A stretch of 43,613 nt of DNA from Piscinibacter sp. (GTDB lineage: Bacteria > Pseudomonadota > Gammaproteobacteria > Burkholderiales > Burkholderiaceae_C), in the NCBI GenBank assembly GCA_019635485.1, contig JAHBZL010000041.1, positions 1 through 43,613 of the forward strand, read 5' to 3'. Of this stretch, positions 32,932 through 40,185 are shown piece by piece. The position numbers and the translations under genes were made by a program. How positions within the stretch are numbered: the stretch's first letter is position 1; every line of letters starts with the position of its first letter. The notes beneath the pieces were generated by a model. It saw nothing but the letters and a program-made list of their open reading frames with translations. It made no database searches and was not told where the DNA came from.

Positions 32932-33483
32932 ATGTCGATGCATACCCACCTCCCGGCAGCCGTTCTGGCGGCGGCCTGCACGTTCATCGGCGCCGGCGCG
33001 CTGGCCGCCGATGCGGGCCCGGCAGGCTCGGCGAAGACGGCGCCGGACGTCTCCTCGTTCGACAAGCAGTTCGCCGAGATGCAGGCCCGGATGCAGACGA
33101 TGCACGAGCAGATGGGCCGTCTCGAACAGACGCAGGACCCGGCCGAGCGGCAGAAGCTGCTGCAGGAGCACTGGTCGAGCATGCGTTCGGCGATGCAATC
33201 GATGCGCGGCCTCTGGGGAGCAGGCCCGGGGGGGCCCGGCGCGGGCGGGCCCGGCGGCATGCGCGGCGGGATGATGGGCGGCCCGGGCATGATGGGTGGC
33301 CCGGGCATGATGGACTGGGGTCACATGCGCGGTTACTACCGCGGCCTCACGCCGGAGCAGCTGAAGCAGCGCCAGTACATGTCGGACCGGACCATGGGCA
33401 TGCAGCAGCAGATGATGGAGCAGATGCTCCAGCACCAGCGGTGGATGTTCCAGTCGCCGCCGCCGGCCGGCAGCAGCAAGTAG
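32932..33483 (+). CDS. Periplasmic Met/Gly-rich protein, probably metal (copper) binding
   Basis: A 183-residue protein with a signal peptide (MSMHTHLPAAVLAAACTFIGAGALAADA). Residues ~37-85 form a Gln/Met/Glu-rich helix (FDKQFAEMQARMQTMHEQMGRLEQ). The centre is a Gly/Pro/Met repeat with two copies of MMGGPG (18-bp DNA repeats, 33271-33306), and the tail is very rich in Met, Gln and His (MGMQQQMMEQMLQHQ). Met and His clusters of this kind bind Cu(I)/Ag(I), as in CusF, CopA/PcoA and CueO loops. Four genes with copper themes follow. An in-frame ATG at 32896 with a stronger ribosome site would add 12 acidic residues before the signal, so I prefer the later one. No formal family recognised. Confidence 0.75.
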   Translation: MSMHTHLPAAVLAAACTFIGAGALAADAGPAGSAKTAPDVSSFDKQFAEMQARMQTMHEQMGRLEQTQDPAERQKLLQEHWSSMRSAMQSMRGLWGAGPGGPGAGGPGGMRGGMMGGPGMMGGPGMMDWGHMRGYYRGLTPEQLKQRQYMSDRTMGMQQQMMEQMLQHQRWMFQSPPPAGSSK

Positions 33484-33526
33484 CGATCGCAAGAGCCTGC
33501 GCCCTGCGCGGGGGCGCCCCGGCCAC

Positions 33527-33532
33527 TAGAAT
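33527..33532 (+). promoter_or_regulatory. Possible -10 element for DUF2946 gene, giving a nearly leaderless mRNA
   Basis: TAGAAT lies 8 bp before the ATG at 33541, and no ribosome site precedes that ATG. Transcription would begin at or next to the start codon. Confidence 0.4.
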
Positions 33533-33540
33533 CGCCCGCC

Positions 33541-33909
33541 ATGGGCCCGCGTTGCCATCGCCGACTGACCGCCTGGATGGCCATGCTGGCCCTCCTGCTG
33601 ATGTCGCTCGCGCCGGCGGTGTCGCATGCGCTGGGCGGCACCTGGACCGAGGTCTGCACCGCCCAGGGATCCAAGTGGGTTCGTGGCGAGGCCAAGGATG
33701 CCGGCGACGCCCCGGCCGCGCTCCATGGGCTGGAGCACTGCCCCCTCTGCTCGGTCCACGCGCCGGTGCTGGGCCTGCCGCCCGCCGTGGATCTCGGTGT
33801 GCCCGCGCCCGAGACGTCCATCGGCGTCACGCCTGCCTTCCTGGCCGCACCGCGCACGCTGCACGCGTGGGTGAGTGCGCTGCCGCGCGCGCCGCCGCGC
33901 CACTCCTGA
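33541..33909 (+). CDS. DUF2946 family protein
   Basis: A 122-residue protein with a basic N-terminus, one TM or signal helix (about 12-30, WMAMLALLLMSLAPAVSHA), the sequence GTWTEVCTAQGSKWVRG and the motif LEHCPLCSVHAP. The HCPxC motif is the hallmark of DUF2946, which is often found beside TonB receptors, PepSY membrane proteins and copper genes. The Cys pair with His suggests metal binding or a redox role. The gene lies between the Met-rich protein and the PepSY gene and probably forms part of that locus. Confidence 0.82.
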   Translation: MGPRCHRRLTAWMAMLALLLMSLAPAVSHALGGTWTEVCTAQGSKWVRGEAKDAGDAPAALHGLEHCPLCSVHAPVLGLPPAVDLGVPAPETSIGVTPAFLAAPRTLHAWVSALPRAPPRHS

Positions 33910-33992
33910 CGATCTGAACGCCGCCCGGTGCCGCTGCTCGACGCGGCGCCGGCGCATGTCGGTCAACCGGGCACGACCCGGCCAGGAGCATC

Positions 33993-34064
33993 ATGAGGAC
34001 GAATGAACGCGTCGTGCAGCGCACGGCGACACCGACGGGCGGCATGTGGCTGCCGGACGCATGA
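33993..34064 (+). CDS. Possible 23-residue ORF coupled to the PepSY gene
   Basis: A short frame starting MRTNERVV and ending GGMWLPDA lies in the 151-bp gap before the PepSY gene. It has a good ribosome site (CCAGGAG, 5 bp before the ATG) and its stop overlaps the PepSY ATG as ATGA. It could be a leader peptide that lets ribosomes reach the PepSY start, which otherwise has no ribosome site of its own. No family is recognisable. It is too short to be sure. Confidence 0.4.
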   Translation: MRTNERVVQRTATPTGGMWLPDA

Positions 34065-35464
34065 CCGCGCTCGCCGACCCCTCGGGCGACGCGACCGGGG
34101 CGTTGTACCGCCGGGTCTGGCGCTGGCATTTCTATGCCGGCCTGGTCTGCCTGCCGTTTCTGCTGTCGATGGCGGTGACCGGGGCGCTCTACCTGTTCAA
34201 GGACGCGATCGAGGACCGCATCTACGCGCCGTTGCGCTTCGTCGCCGCCGCGCCGGGGCCGGCGCTGCCGGCCGAACAATTGGTACGGCGCGCGCTCGAG
34301 GCCGAACCTGGCGAGCCGGTCCGCTACGTCGCGCCGGAGGCCCCTGGCCGCAGCGCCGAGGTCGGCATCCGCACGCCGGGAGCCGGGGTGGTGGCGGTCC
34401 ACCTCGACCCGGTCAGCGGCCGCGTGCTCGGCCGGCTGCGCGACGACCGACGGCTGATGGTCGTCGTCAAACGTATCCATTCGCTGGCCATCGCCGGCAC
34501 GGTGGCGAATCACTGGACCGAAGTGGTCGCGGGCTGGGCCATCGTGCTGGTGCTCAGCGGGGTCTTCCTGTGGTGGCCGCGCGGACGCTCCGGCGGCGTG
34601 GTCAGCCTGCGCGGGCGGCCGGCCGAACGCACCTGGTGGCGTGACCTGCACGCCGTCACCGGCGTCACCGCGGCGGCGGCGGTGCTGTTCCTCGCGGTCA
34701 CCGGCATGCCGTGGTCGGCGTTCTGGGGTGCCGAGTTCAGCCGCCTCACCAACGACTGGGGCGTCGGCCTGCCGGCAGCCCTGTTCGGCCCGGCCCCCGA
34801 GTCGGCACCGCCGCTGGCGAGCCTGGGTGCGGTGCCGTGGACACTCACGCAGGCGCCGCTGCCGCAGTCCGCGGCCGCGGGCGAGCATGCGGACCATGGC
34901 GCCGTCGCGGCGTCCGCCGAGGCTGTCGGGGCGCCGGGAGCGCCCTCGATCGGACTGGACGAGGCCCTGCGCCGCTTCGCGGCGCTCGGCCTGCCGGCCG
35001 GCACGCCGGTGTATCTGCCGGCCGGTCCGCTCGGCGTGTACACCGCGCTGCGTTTCCCCGACGACGTGCGGGCGCAGCGCGTCGTCCACCTCGACCGCTA
35101 TTCGGGCCGCGTGCTGGCGGATGTCGGCTACCGGGACTACGGTGCGGTGGGCCGCCTGTCCGAGTGGGGCATCAGCCTGCACACCGGCGGGCAGTTCGGG
35201 CTGGCCAATCAGCTCGTGATGCTGGCGGGCTGCCTCGCGATCGTGCTGCTCGCGGTGTCGGCGGCGGTGATGTGGTGGAAGCGCCGTCCGCGCGGCCGTC
35301 TTGCCGCGCCACCCCGGCGGCGCGGCGACCGGGCCGCCGCCGGCGCGATCGCGGTCGCCGTGCTGCTCGGCCTGCTGTACCCGCTGCTCGGCGCGTCGAT
35401 GCTCGCCGCACTGCTCGTCGACCGGATCGTGCCGCCGCACTGGCATGAACGTTTCGGCCTCTGA
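34061..35464 (+). CDS. PepSY-associated TM-helix protein
   Basis: A 467-residue inner-membrane protein. TM1 is LYRRVWRWHFYAGLVCLPFLLSMAVTGALYLFKD, the typical start of PepSY_TM proteins. A periplasmic PepSY-type part follows, with two central TM helices (about 153-172, WAIVLVLSGVFLWWPR, and about 205-225) and a second periplasmic part with YTALRFPDDVRAQRVVHLDRYSGRVLADVGY. Two C-terminal TM helices end the protein. Many such genes accompany TonB-dependent siderophore or copper receptors and may act as reductases; no receptor is present here. The ATG was preferred to a GTG five codons upstream because it overlaps the preceding short ORF as ATGA. It leads to the PCu(A)C gene 64 bp downstream. 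Confidence 0.9.
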   Translation: MTALADPSGDATGALYRRVWRWHFYAGLVCLPFLLSMAVTGALYLFKDAIEDRIYAPLRFVAAAPGPALPAEQLVRRALEAEPGEPVRYVAPEAPGRSAEVGIRTPGAGVVAVHLDPVSGRVLGRLRDDRRLMVVVKRIHSLAIAGTVANHWTEVVAGWAIVLVLSGVFLWWPRGRSGGVVSLRGRPAERTWWRDLHAVTGVTAAAAVLFLAVTGMPWSAFWGAEFSRLTNDWGVGLPAALFGPAPESAPPLASLGAVPWTLTQAPLPQSAAAGEHADHGAVAASAEAVGAPGAPSIGLDEALRRFAALGLPAGTPVYLPAGPLGVYTALRFPDDVRAQRVVHLDRYSGRVLADVGYRDYGAVGRLSEWGISLHTGGQFGLANQLVMLAGCLAIVLLAVSAAVMWWKRRPRGRLAAPPRRRGDRAAAGAIAVAVLLGLLYPLLGASMLAALLVDRIVPPHWHERFGL

Positions 35465-35528
35465 GGCGATGGCGATGCCGCACGTGCCTCACGACTCTTC
35501 TTCCTCTCCCTCAACCAGGAGCACTTCG

Positions 35529-35990
35529 ATGCCCAGCAAGACCTTTCTCGCGGCCGCTGCGGCCGCCGCCTTCGTGTTCGCGACCGCTGCCGGCGCGCAG
35601 ACCACGGTGAAGGATCCGTGGGTCCGCGGCACCGTCGCCCAGCAGAAGTCCACCGGCCTGTTCGCGCAGTTCACGTCGGCCGCCGGCGGCAGGATCGTCG
35701 CCGCCAGTTCGCCCGCCGCCGGCGCCGTCGAGATCCACGAGATGGCGATGGACGGCAACGTGATGCGCATGCGCGCCGTCTCCGCGCTCGAGCTGCCGGC
35801 CGGCCAGGCGGTGGAGCTGAAGCCGGGCGGCTACCACGTGATGCTGCTCGACCTGAAGCAGCAGCTCAAGCCGGGCGACACGGTGCCGGTCACCTTCGTC
35901 GTCGAAGGCAAGGACGGCCAGCGCGAGAACGTCGTCGTGCAGGCTCCGGTGAAGGAGCTGCACGCCGGCCACGGCGGCATGAAACACTGA
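35529..35990 (+). CDS. PCu(A)C copper chaperone (DUF461)
   Basis: A 153-residue periplasmic protein. The signal peptide ends near ATAAGAQ, then TTVKDPWVRGTVAQQKSTGLFAQFTS. The Cu(I) site is visible: HEM (H70, M72), MRM (M79, M81), then 21 residues to GGYHVM (H103, M105), the H-x-M-xn-M-x21-H-x-M motif of PCu(A)C. A His/Met tail (HAGHGGMKH) may bind a second copper. These chaperones carry Cu(I) to the CuA or CuB site of cytochrome c oxidase. A CAGGAG ribosome site precedes the ATG. It ends the copper-flavoured locus. Confidence 0.93.
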   Translation: MPSKTFLAAAAAAAFVFATAAGAQTTVKDPWVRGTVAQQKSTGLFAQFTSAAGGRIVAASSPAAGAVEIHEMAMDGNVMRMRAVSALELPAGQAVELKPGGYHVMLLDLKQQLKPGDTVPVTFVVEGKDGQRENVVVQAPVKELHAGHGGMKH

Positions 35991-36036
35991 GCCGCGCGGA
36001 GCCGGGCCCGCACGGCCCGGCGAGGATCCCGATCCG

Positions 36037-37224
36037 TCAGGCGCGTTCGAAGATCGCCGCGATGCCCTGGCCGCCGCCGATGCACATCGTCACCAGCGCA
36101 TAGCGCCCGCCGACGCGCTGCAGTTCGTACAGCGCCTTGGTGGTGATGATCGCGCCGGTCGCGCCGATCGGGTGGCCGAGCGAGATGCCCGAGCCGTTCG
36201 GGTTGACCTTGGCCGGGTCGAGCGCGAGTTCCTTGACCACCGCGCAGGCCTGCGCCGCGAAGGCCTCGTTGGACTCGATCACGTCGAGGTCGCCGACCTT
36301 CAGCCCGGCCCTGGCCAGCGCGAGCTTGGTGGCCGGCACCGGGCCGATGCCCATGATGGTCGGCTCGACGCCGGCATGCGCGTACGCCACCAGGCGGGCC
36401 AGCGGCTTCAGGTTCTGCGCCTTCACCGCGTCGGCGCTGGCCAGCACCACTGCGCCGGCGCCGTCGTTGATGCCCGAGGCGTTGCCGGCCGTCACGGCGC
36501 CGTCCTTCTTGAACGCGGCGCGCATCTTGGCCAGCGTCTCCATCGTCGTGCCGGGCTTGACGTGCTCGTCGGTGTCGAAGGTGATGTCGCCCTTCTTGCT
36601 CGGAATCACCACCGGCACGATCTGGCTCTTGAACTTGCCCTCGGCGATCGCCGCGGCGGCGCGCCGGTGGCTCTCGACCGCGAGCTCGTCCATCATCGAG
36701 CGGCTGATGCCGAACTGCTCGGCCACGTTCTCGGCCGTCATGCCCATGTGGATCTTGTGGAACGGGTCGTGCAGCGCGCCGACCACCATGTCCAGCATCG
36801 GGCTGTCGCCCATGCGGGCGCCCCAGCGCGCCTGCGGCAGCAGGTAGGCGCCGCGGCTCATCGACTCGGCACCGGCGCCGACCGCGACTTCGCAGTCGCC
36901 CAGCGTGATGGCCTGCGCCGCCGAGACGATCGCCTGCAGGCCCGAGCCGCACAGGCGGTTCACGTTGAAGGCCGGGGTCTCCTTCGGCAGCCCGGCGTTC
37001 AGCGCGGCGACGCGCGACAGGTAGGCGTCGCGCGGCTCGGTCGGGATCACCGTGCCCATCGCGAGGTGGCCGACCTGGGCGGGCGCCGCACCGCTGCGCT
37101 CGAGCGCGGTCTTGACCGCGAGGGTGGCGAGGTCGGCCAGCGGCAGGTCCTTCAGGCTGCCGCCGAAGGTGCCGATCGCGGTGCGCGCGGCACCGACCAC
37201 GAAGACGTCGCGAGGCAGGGGCAT
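36037..37224 (-). CDS. Acetyl-CoA C-acetyltransferase (thiolase)
   Basis: A 395-residue biosynthetic-type thiolase condensing two acetyl-CoA to acetoacetyl-CoA, or running in reverse in breakdown of short acyl chains. Nucleophile Cys92 sits in NRLCGSGLQA. Further motifs are SNEAFAAQ, GHPIGATGA (H351) and CIGGGQG (C381, the acid/base Cys). Length and motifs fit AtoB/PhaA/BktB. No phaB or phaC is next to it; instead it stands in front of (transcribed away from) a Bug receptor and the AtuA pair, which suggests acyl or terpenoid breakdown. An AAGGAGA ribosome site is clear. Confidence 0.94.
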   Translation of the reverse strand: MPLPRDVFVVGAARTAIGTFGGSLKDLPLADLATLAVKTALERSGAAPAQVGHLAMGTVIPTEPRDAYLSRVAALNAGLPKETPAFNVNRLCGSGLQAIVSAAQAITLGDCEVAVGAGAESMSRGAYLLPQARWGARMGDSPMLDMVVGALHDPFHKIHMGMTAENVAEQFGISRSMMDELAVESHRRAAAAIAEGKFKSQIVPVVIPSKKGDITFDTDEHVKPGTTMETLAKMRAAFKKDGAVTAGNASGINDGAGAVVLASADAVKAQNLKPLARLVAYAHAGVEPTIMGIGPVPATKLALARAGLKVGDLDVIESNEAFAAQACAVVKELALDPAKVNPNGSGISLGHPIGATGAIITTKALYELQRVGGRYALVTMCIGGGQGIAAIFERA

Positions 37225-37343
37225 GGGTGTCTCCTTCAGGTGGGTATGCCCGAAAAATACACCCGCTCGTCTACACGACGCTGACAGGCCTCAGCCTGCC
37301 CTCATGGCAGCACCGGATTGGCCGCCCAAGGGCAGGGTGAGAC
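37225..37343. other. Intergenic region between thiolase and Bug receptor
   Basis: The 119 bp hold the thiolase promoter (both flanking genes are on the minus strand, so also the Bug gene's 3' end). CTGCCCT and AGGGCAG at about 37300-37336 could pair as a weak terminator for the Bug gene. Nothing else is seen. Confidence 0.3.
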
Positions 37344-38330
37344 TCACTCCGGCTCGATGCCGGCGGCCTTGATCACCTTGCCCCACTTCTGGGTCTCGCC
37401 GGCCTGGAACTTCGCGAGCGCGTCCGGCGTGCTCGTCCAGGGCGCGACGCCGCCGGCATCGAAGAAGGTCTTCGCAGGGGCGCTCTTCACCGCCGCGACG
37501 AGCAGCTCGTTGAGCTTCGCGACGACCGGGGCGGGCGTGCCGGCCGGCGCGTAGGCGGCGAACCAGTAGCCCATGTCGTAGCCCTTCACGCCGGCTTCCT
37601 CGATCGTCGGCACGTCGGGCAGCTGCGGACTGCGGGTCTGGGTCGAGAAGCCGAGCGCGCGCAGCTTGCCGGCCCTGGCCTGCGGCACGCCGGTGGAGGT
37701 GTCGGTGATCATCAGGTCGATCTGGCCGCCCAGCAGGTCGGTGATCGCCAGCGGATTGCTCTTGTAGGGCACGTGCAGGAGGTCGACCCCGGCGAGCTGC
37801 TTCAGCATTTCGCCGGCGACGCGGCTGGACGAGCTGCCGCTGCCGAAGCTGAGCTTGCCCGGGTTCTGCCGCGCCGCGGCGAGCAGCTCGGCGACGCTGT
37901 GGTACGGCGCATTGCTGTTGACCACCAGCACCTGCCCGCCCTTGCCGAGGCCGGTGAGCGGGGCGAAGTCCTTCACCGGGTCGTAGGGCAGCTTCTTGTA
38001 CAGGTGTTCGTTCGCGGCCTGCGTGGTGTTGGTCGTGATCAGCACCGTGTAGCCGTCCGCCGGCGCGCGCGCTGCCGCCTGCGCCGCGAGCATGCCGCTC
38101 GCGCCGGCCTTGTTGTCGACCACCACGGCCTGCCTGGTCTGCTCGGTGAGGGACTGGCCGAGCGCACGCGCCAGCTGGTCGGTGGCGCTGCCGGCGGCGA
38201 ACGGCACGATGAAGGTGATCGGCCGGGTCGGGAAGGCCTGCGCGGCGGCGAGGCCGGGCAGCAGCGCCGGCGCTGCTGCGCTCAGCAGGGCGAGCAGGTG
38301 GCGTCGTCGGGGCAGGAAGGGCGTGGTCAT
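37344..38330 (-). CDS. Bug-family (TctC) tripartite tricarboxylate transporter substrate-binding protein
   Basis: A 328-residue periplasmic receptor. The N-terminus MTTPFLPRRRHLLALLSAAAPALLPGLAAAQ is a signal peptide with RRR, possibly Tat. The Bug fold shows FPTRPITFIVPFAAGSATDQLARALG, VVVDNKAGASGMLAAQAAARAPADGYTVLI, LPYDPVKDFAPLT, LSFGSGSSSSRVAGEMLKQLAGVDLLHVPYKSNPLAITDLLGGQIDLMITDTSTGVPQ and the end part. Bug proteins bind carboxylates and are greatly expanded in Burkholderiales, often without TctAB next to them, as here. The GGAGA ribosome site is good. Cotranscription with the AtuA pair suggests the ligand is a carboxylate of that pathway. Confidence 0.93.
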   Translation of the reverse strand: MTTPFLPRRRHLLALLSAAAPALLPGLAAAQAFPTRPITFIVPFAAGSATDQLARALGQSLTEQTRQAVVVDNKAGASGMLAAQAAARAPADGYTVLITTNTTQAANEHLYKKLPYDPVKDFAPLTGLGKGGQVLVVNSNAPYHSVAELLAAARQNPGKLSFGSGSSSSRVAGEMLKQLAGVDLLHVPYKSNPLAITDLLGGQIDLMITDTSTGVPQARAGKLRALGFSTQTRSPQLPDVPTIEEAGVKGYDMGYWFAAYAPAGTPAPVVAKLNELLVAAVKSAPAKTFFDAGGVAPWTSTPDALAKFQAGETQKWGKVIKAAGIEPE

Positions 38331-38356
38331 CGTTTGTCTCCAGGTTGGTGGGAAGC

Positions 38357-38725
38357 TCAGGCCGGGCCGACCAGATGCGCCGCCAGCGCGGCGGGCACTT
38401 CGACCGGCAGGTCCAGCAGCAGGAAGGACAGCGCCTTGCCGTGGCTGTCCAGGTTCAGCGAATCGTTGACGCCGCCGTCCAGCACGCCGTCGAGCACGAA
38501 GTTCATCGCGTGCAGCGTGGGCAGCAGGTGGCGCGTGACGCGGCTCGGCCGGCGGTGCGCGAACTGGCGCGCGACCGCGGCCTCGGTGACCTGCTCGACC
38601 AGCAGCGGCCACAGCGCCGGGTGCCAGGCGATCACGCTGATGTTGGAGCGGTCGCCCTTGTCACCGGTGCGGCCGTGCGCGGCGCGGTGCAGCGCGACGG
38701 TGATCGTTGCGCGGCCGATGTTCAT
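38357..38725 (-). CDS. AtuA-associated small protein (AtuA-like ferredoxin-fold domain)
   Basis: A 122-residue protein with the pattern VALHRAAHGRTGDKGDRSNISVIAWHPALWPLLVEQVT and, near the end, DSLNLDSHGKALSFLLLDLPVEVP. In other bacteria this domain is either fused to the C-terminus of AtuA-family proteins or made from the next gene. Here it is separate, and its ATG overlaps the AtuA stop (ATGA), so the two are made together and likely form a complex. The biochemical role is not known. Confidence 0.85.
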   Translation of the reverse strand: MNIGRATITVALHRAAHGRTGDKGDRSNISVIAWHPALWPLLVEQVTEAAVARQFAHRRPSRVTRHLLPTLHAMNFVLDGVLDGGVNDSLNLDSHGKALSFLLLDLPVEVPAALAAHLVGPA

Positions 38726-40068
38726 GCGCGCTCCTCGACAAAGCGATACCGTGCCGGCACCTGCTCGCGCCGCACCAGGCACGAGACGGTGCCCAGCCGC
38801 GCGCGCAGCGCGGTCCGTACGCCGCCGCCGCCGGCCGGGCCGCAGGTGTACAGCGCGGTGACCTCGCGCAGCAGGCGCTCGGCCTGCGCGCGGTCGGCAT
38901 GCCGCAGCGCGACCCGCAGGCGCACGTCGCGCGCATCGCCGACGGGCTGGGCATCGAGCCAGCGGCCGGCGTCGTCGCCGAGCACGCTGGCCACGCCGAT
39001 CAGGTCGGCGCGCAGCGGGCCCAGGCCGGCCAGCCGCTCGCGCAGCACCTGCGCCGCCAGCCGGGCGCGTGCCTCGGCCCGCGCGCCGGCGTAGGAGATC
39101 TCGCCTTCGGCCAGCCAGCCGGTCTCGTGGCAGATGTTGACCTTCAGCGTCGCGGGGCGCGCATGGCCGCGCACGCCCGCGAGGCGCACGCGGTCCGGCC
39201 CGACCGATTCGACTTCGGCCAGCGCGATGTCGGCCGTCACGTCCGGGGTCAGGTAGGCGTGCGGCTCGTGCACCTCGTAGAGCAGCTGTTCCTTGACGGT
39301 GTGCTCGTCGATGCGGCCGCCGCTGCCGGCCGGCTTGGTCAGCACGCAGCCGCCGTCGGCGTCGATCTCGGCGATCGGGTAGCCGAGCGTCGCGAGGCCG
39401 GGCACGTCCTTCACGCCGGGGTCGGCGTAGTAACCGCCGCTGACCTGGGCGCCGCACTCCAGCAGGTGGCCGGCCATCGTGGCCCGGGCCAGCCGGTCCC
39501 AGTCGTCACGTGCCCAGCCGAAGTGCGCGAGCGCCGGGCCGACCGTCAGCGAGGGGTCGGCGACCCGGCCGCAGACGACGATCTGCGCGCCCTCGACCAG
39601 CGCGTCGGCGATCGCCTCGGCGCCGAGGTAGGCGTTCGCGGAGACGACCTGCAGGCCCGGTGCCGCGTGCTGCCACAGCGCGCGGGCCGGGTCGCCGCTC
39701 AGGTCGTCGCCTTCGACCACGGCCAGCCGCGGCGGGCGCAGACCCAGCTCGCGCGCCAGTGCGAACAGGCGGCGTGCCGCGCCGGCCGGGTTGGCGGCGC
39801 CGAAGTTGCTGACGATGCGGATGCCCGCCTCCAGGCAGCGCGCCAGCACCGGCCGCAGCAGCTCGGGCAGCAGCGGCTCGTAGCCGGCGTCCGGATCGGC
39901 GCGCCGCGCCAGCTGGGCCAGCGCGAGCGTGCGCTCGGCCAGCGTCTCGAAGATCAGCACCGCGGGTCCGCCGGACGCCGCCAGCGCATCGACCACCGGG
40001 CCGGCCGCGTCGAGGCGGTCGCCGGAGAAGCCGGCGGCGCATCCGACGCGCAGGATCGTGTTTGTCAT
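38722..40068 (-). CDS. Acyclic terpene utilisation AtuA-family protein (DUF1446)
   Basis: A 448-residue protein. The N-terminal domain has LRVGCAAGFSGDRLDAAGPVVDAL, VSNFGAANPAGAARRLFALARELGL, VVSANAYLGAEAIADALVEGAQIVVCGRVADPSLTVGPAL and HLLECGAQVSGGYYADPG. The later part has PAGSGGRIDEHTVKEQLLYEVHEPHAYLTPDV. These match the AtuA/DUF1446 family. In Pseudomonas AtuA belongs to the citronellol/geraniol pathway, but most homologues stand in other acyl or carboxylate pathways. It is divergent from a LysR gene (117 bp) and heads an operon with the small AtuA partner and the Bug receptor. No carboxylase subunits (AtuC/F) are present in the window. Confidence 0.9.
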   Translation of the reverse strand: MTNTILRVGCAAGFSGDRLDAAGPVVDALAASGGPAVLIFETLAERTLALAQLARRADPDAGYEPLLPELLRPVLARCLEAGIRIVSNFGAANPAGAARRLFALARELGLRPPRLAVVEGDDLSGDPARALWQHAAPGLQVVSANAYLGAEAIADALVEGAQIVVCGRVADPSLTVGPALAHFGWARDDWDRLARATMAGHLLECGAQVSGGYYADPGVKDVPGLATLGYPIAEIDADGGCVLTKPAGSGGRIDEHTVKEQLLYEVHEPHAYLTPDVTADIALAEVESVGPDRVRLAGVRGHARPATLKVNICHETGWLAEGEISYAGARAEARARLAAQVLRERLAGLGPLRADLIGVASVLGDDAGRWLDAQPVGDARDVRLRVALRHADRAQAERLLREVTALYTCGPAGGGGVRTALRARLGTVSCLVRREQVPARYRFVEERA

Positions 40069-40164
40069 GTCTCCTCCGGGCGCCGCATGACGTCGCGGCG
40101 TCTCGGTGATGGTTCGTTGCCGACTCTAGGCAGGCGGCGATAATCTGTGAAATCGAAAGTCGGG

Positions 40165-40174
40165 ATCAATTGAT
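40165..40174. promoter_or_regulatory. Palindromic ATCAATTGAT site in the LysR-atuA intergenic region
   Basis: A perfect 10-bp palindrome in an AT-rich island (about 40140-40185), a strong contrast to the surroundings, between a LysR gene and its divergent target operon. This is where an autoregulatory LysR site would be expected. It also fits the T-N11-A rule loosely. Confidence 0.45.
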
Positions 40175-40185
40175 CTGATCTGCAG

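Noticed and set aside
33241-33310. Short direct repeats as a CRISPR array or minisatellite
   Set aside because: They are in-frame coding repeats of a Met/Gly-rich protein, with no spacers.
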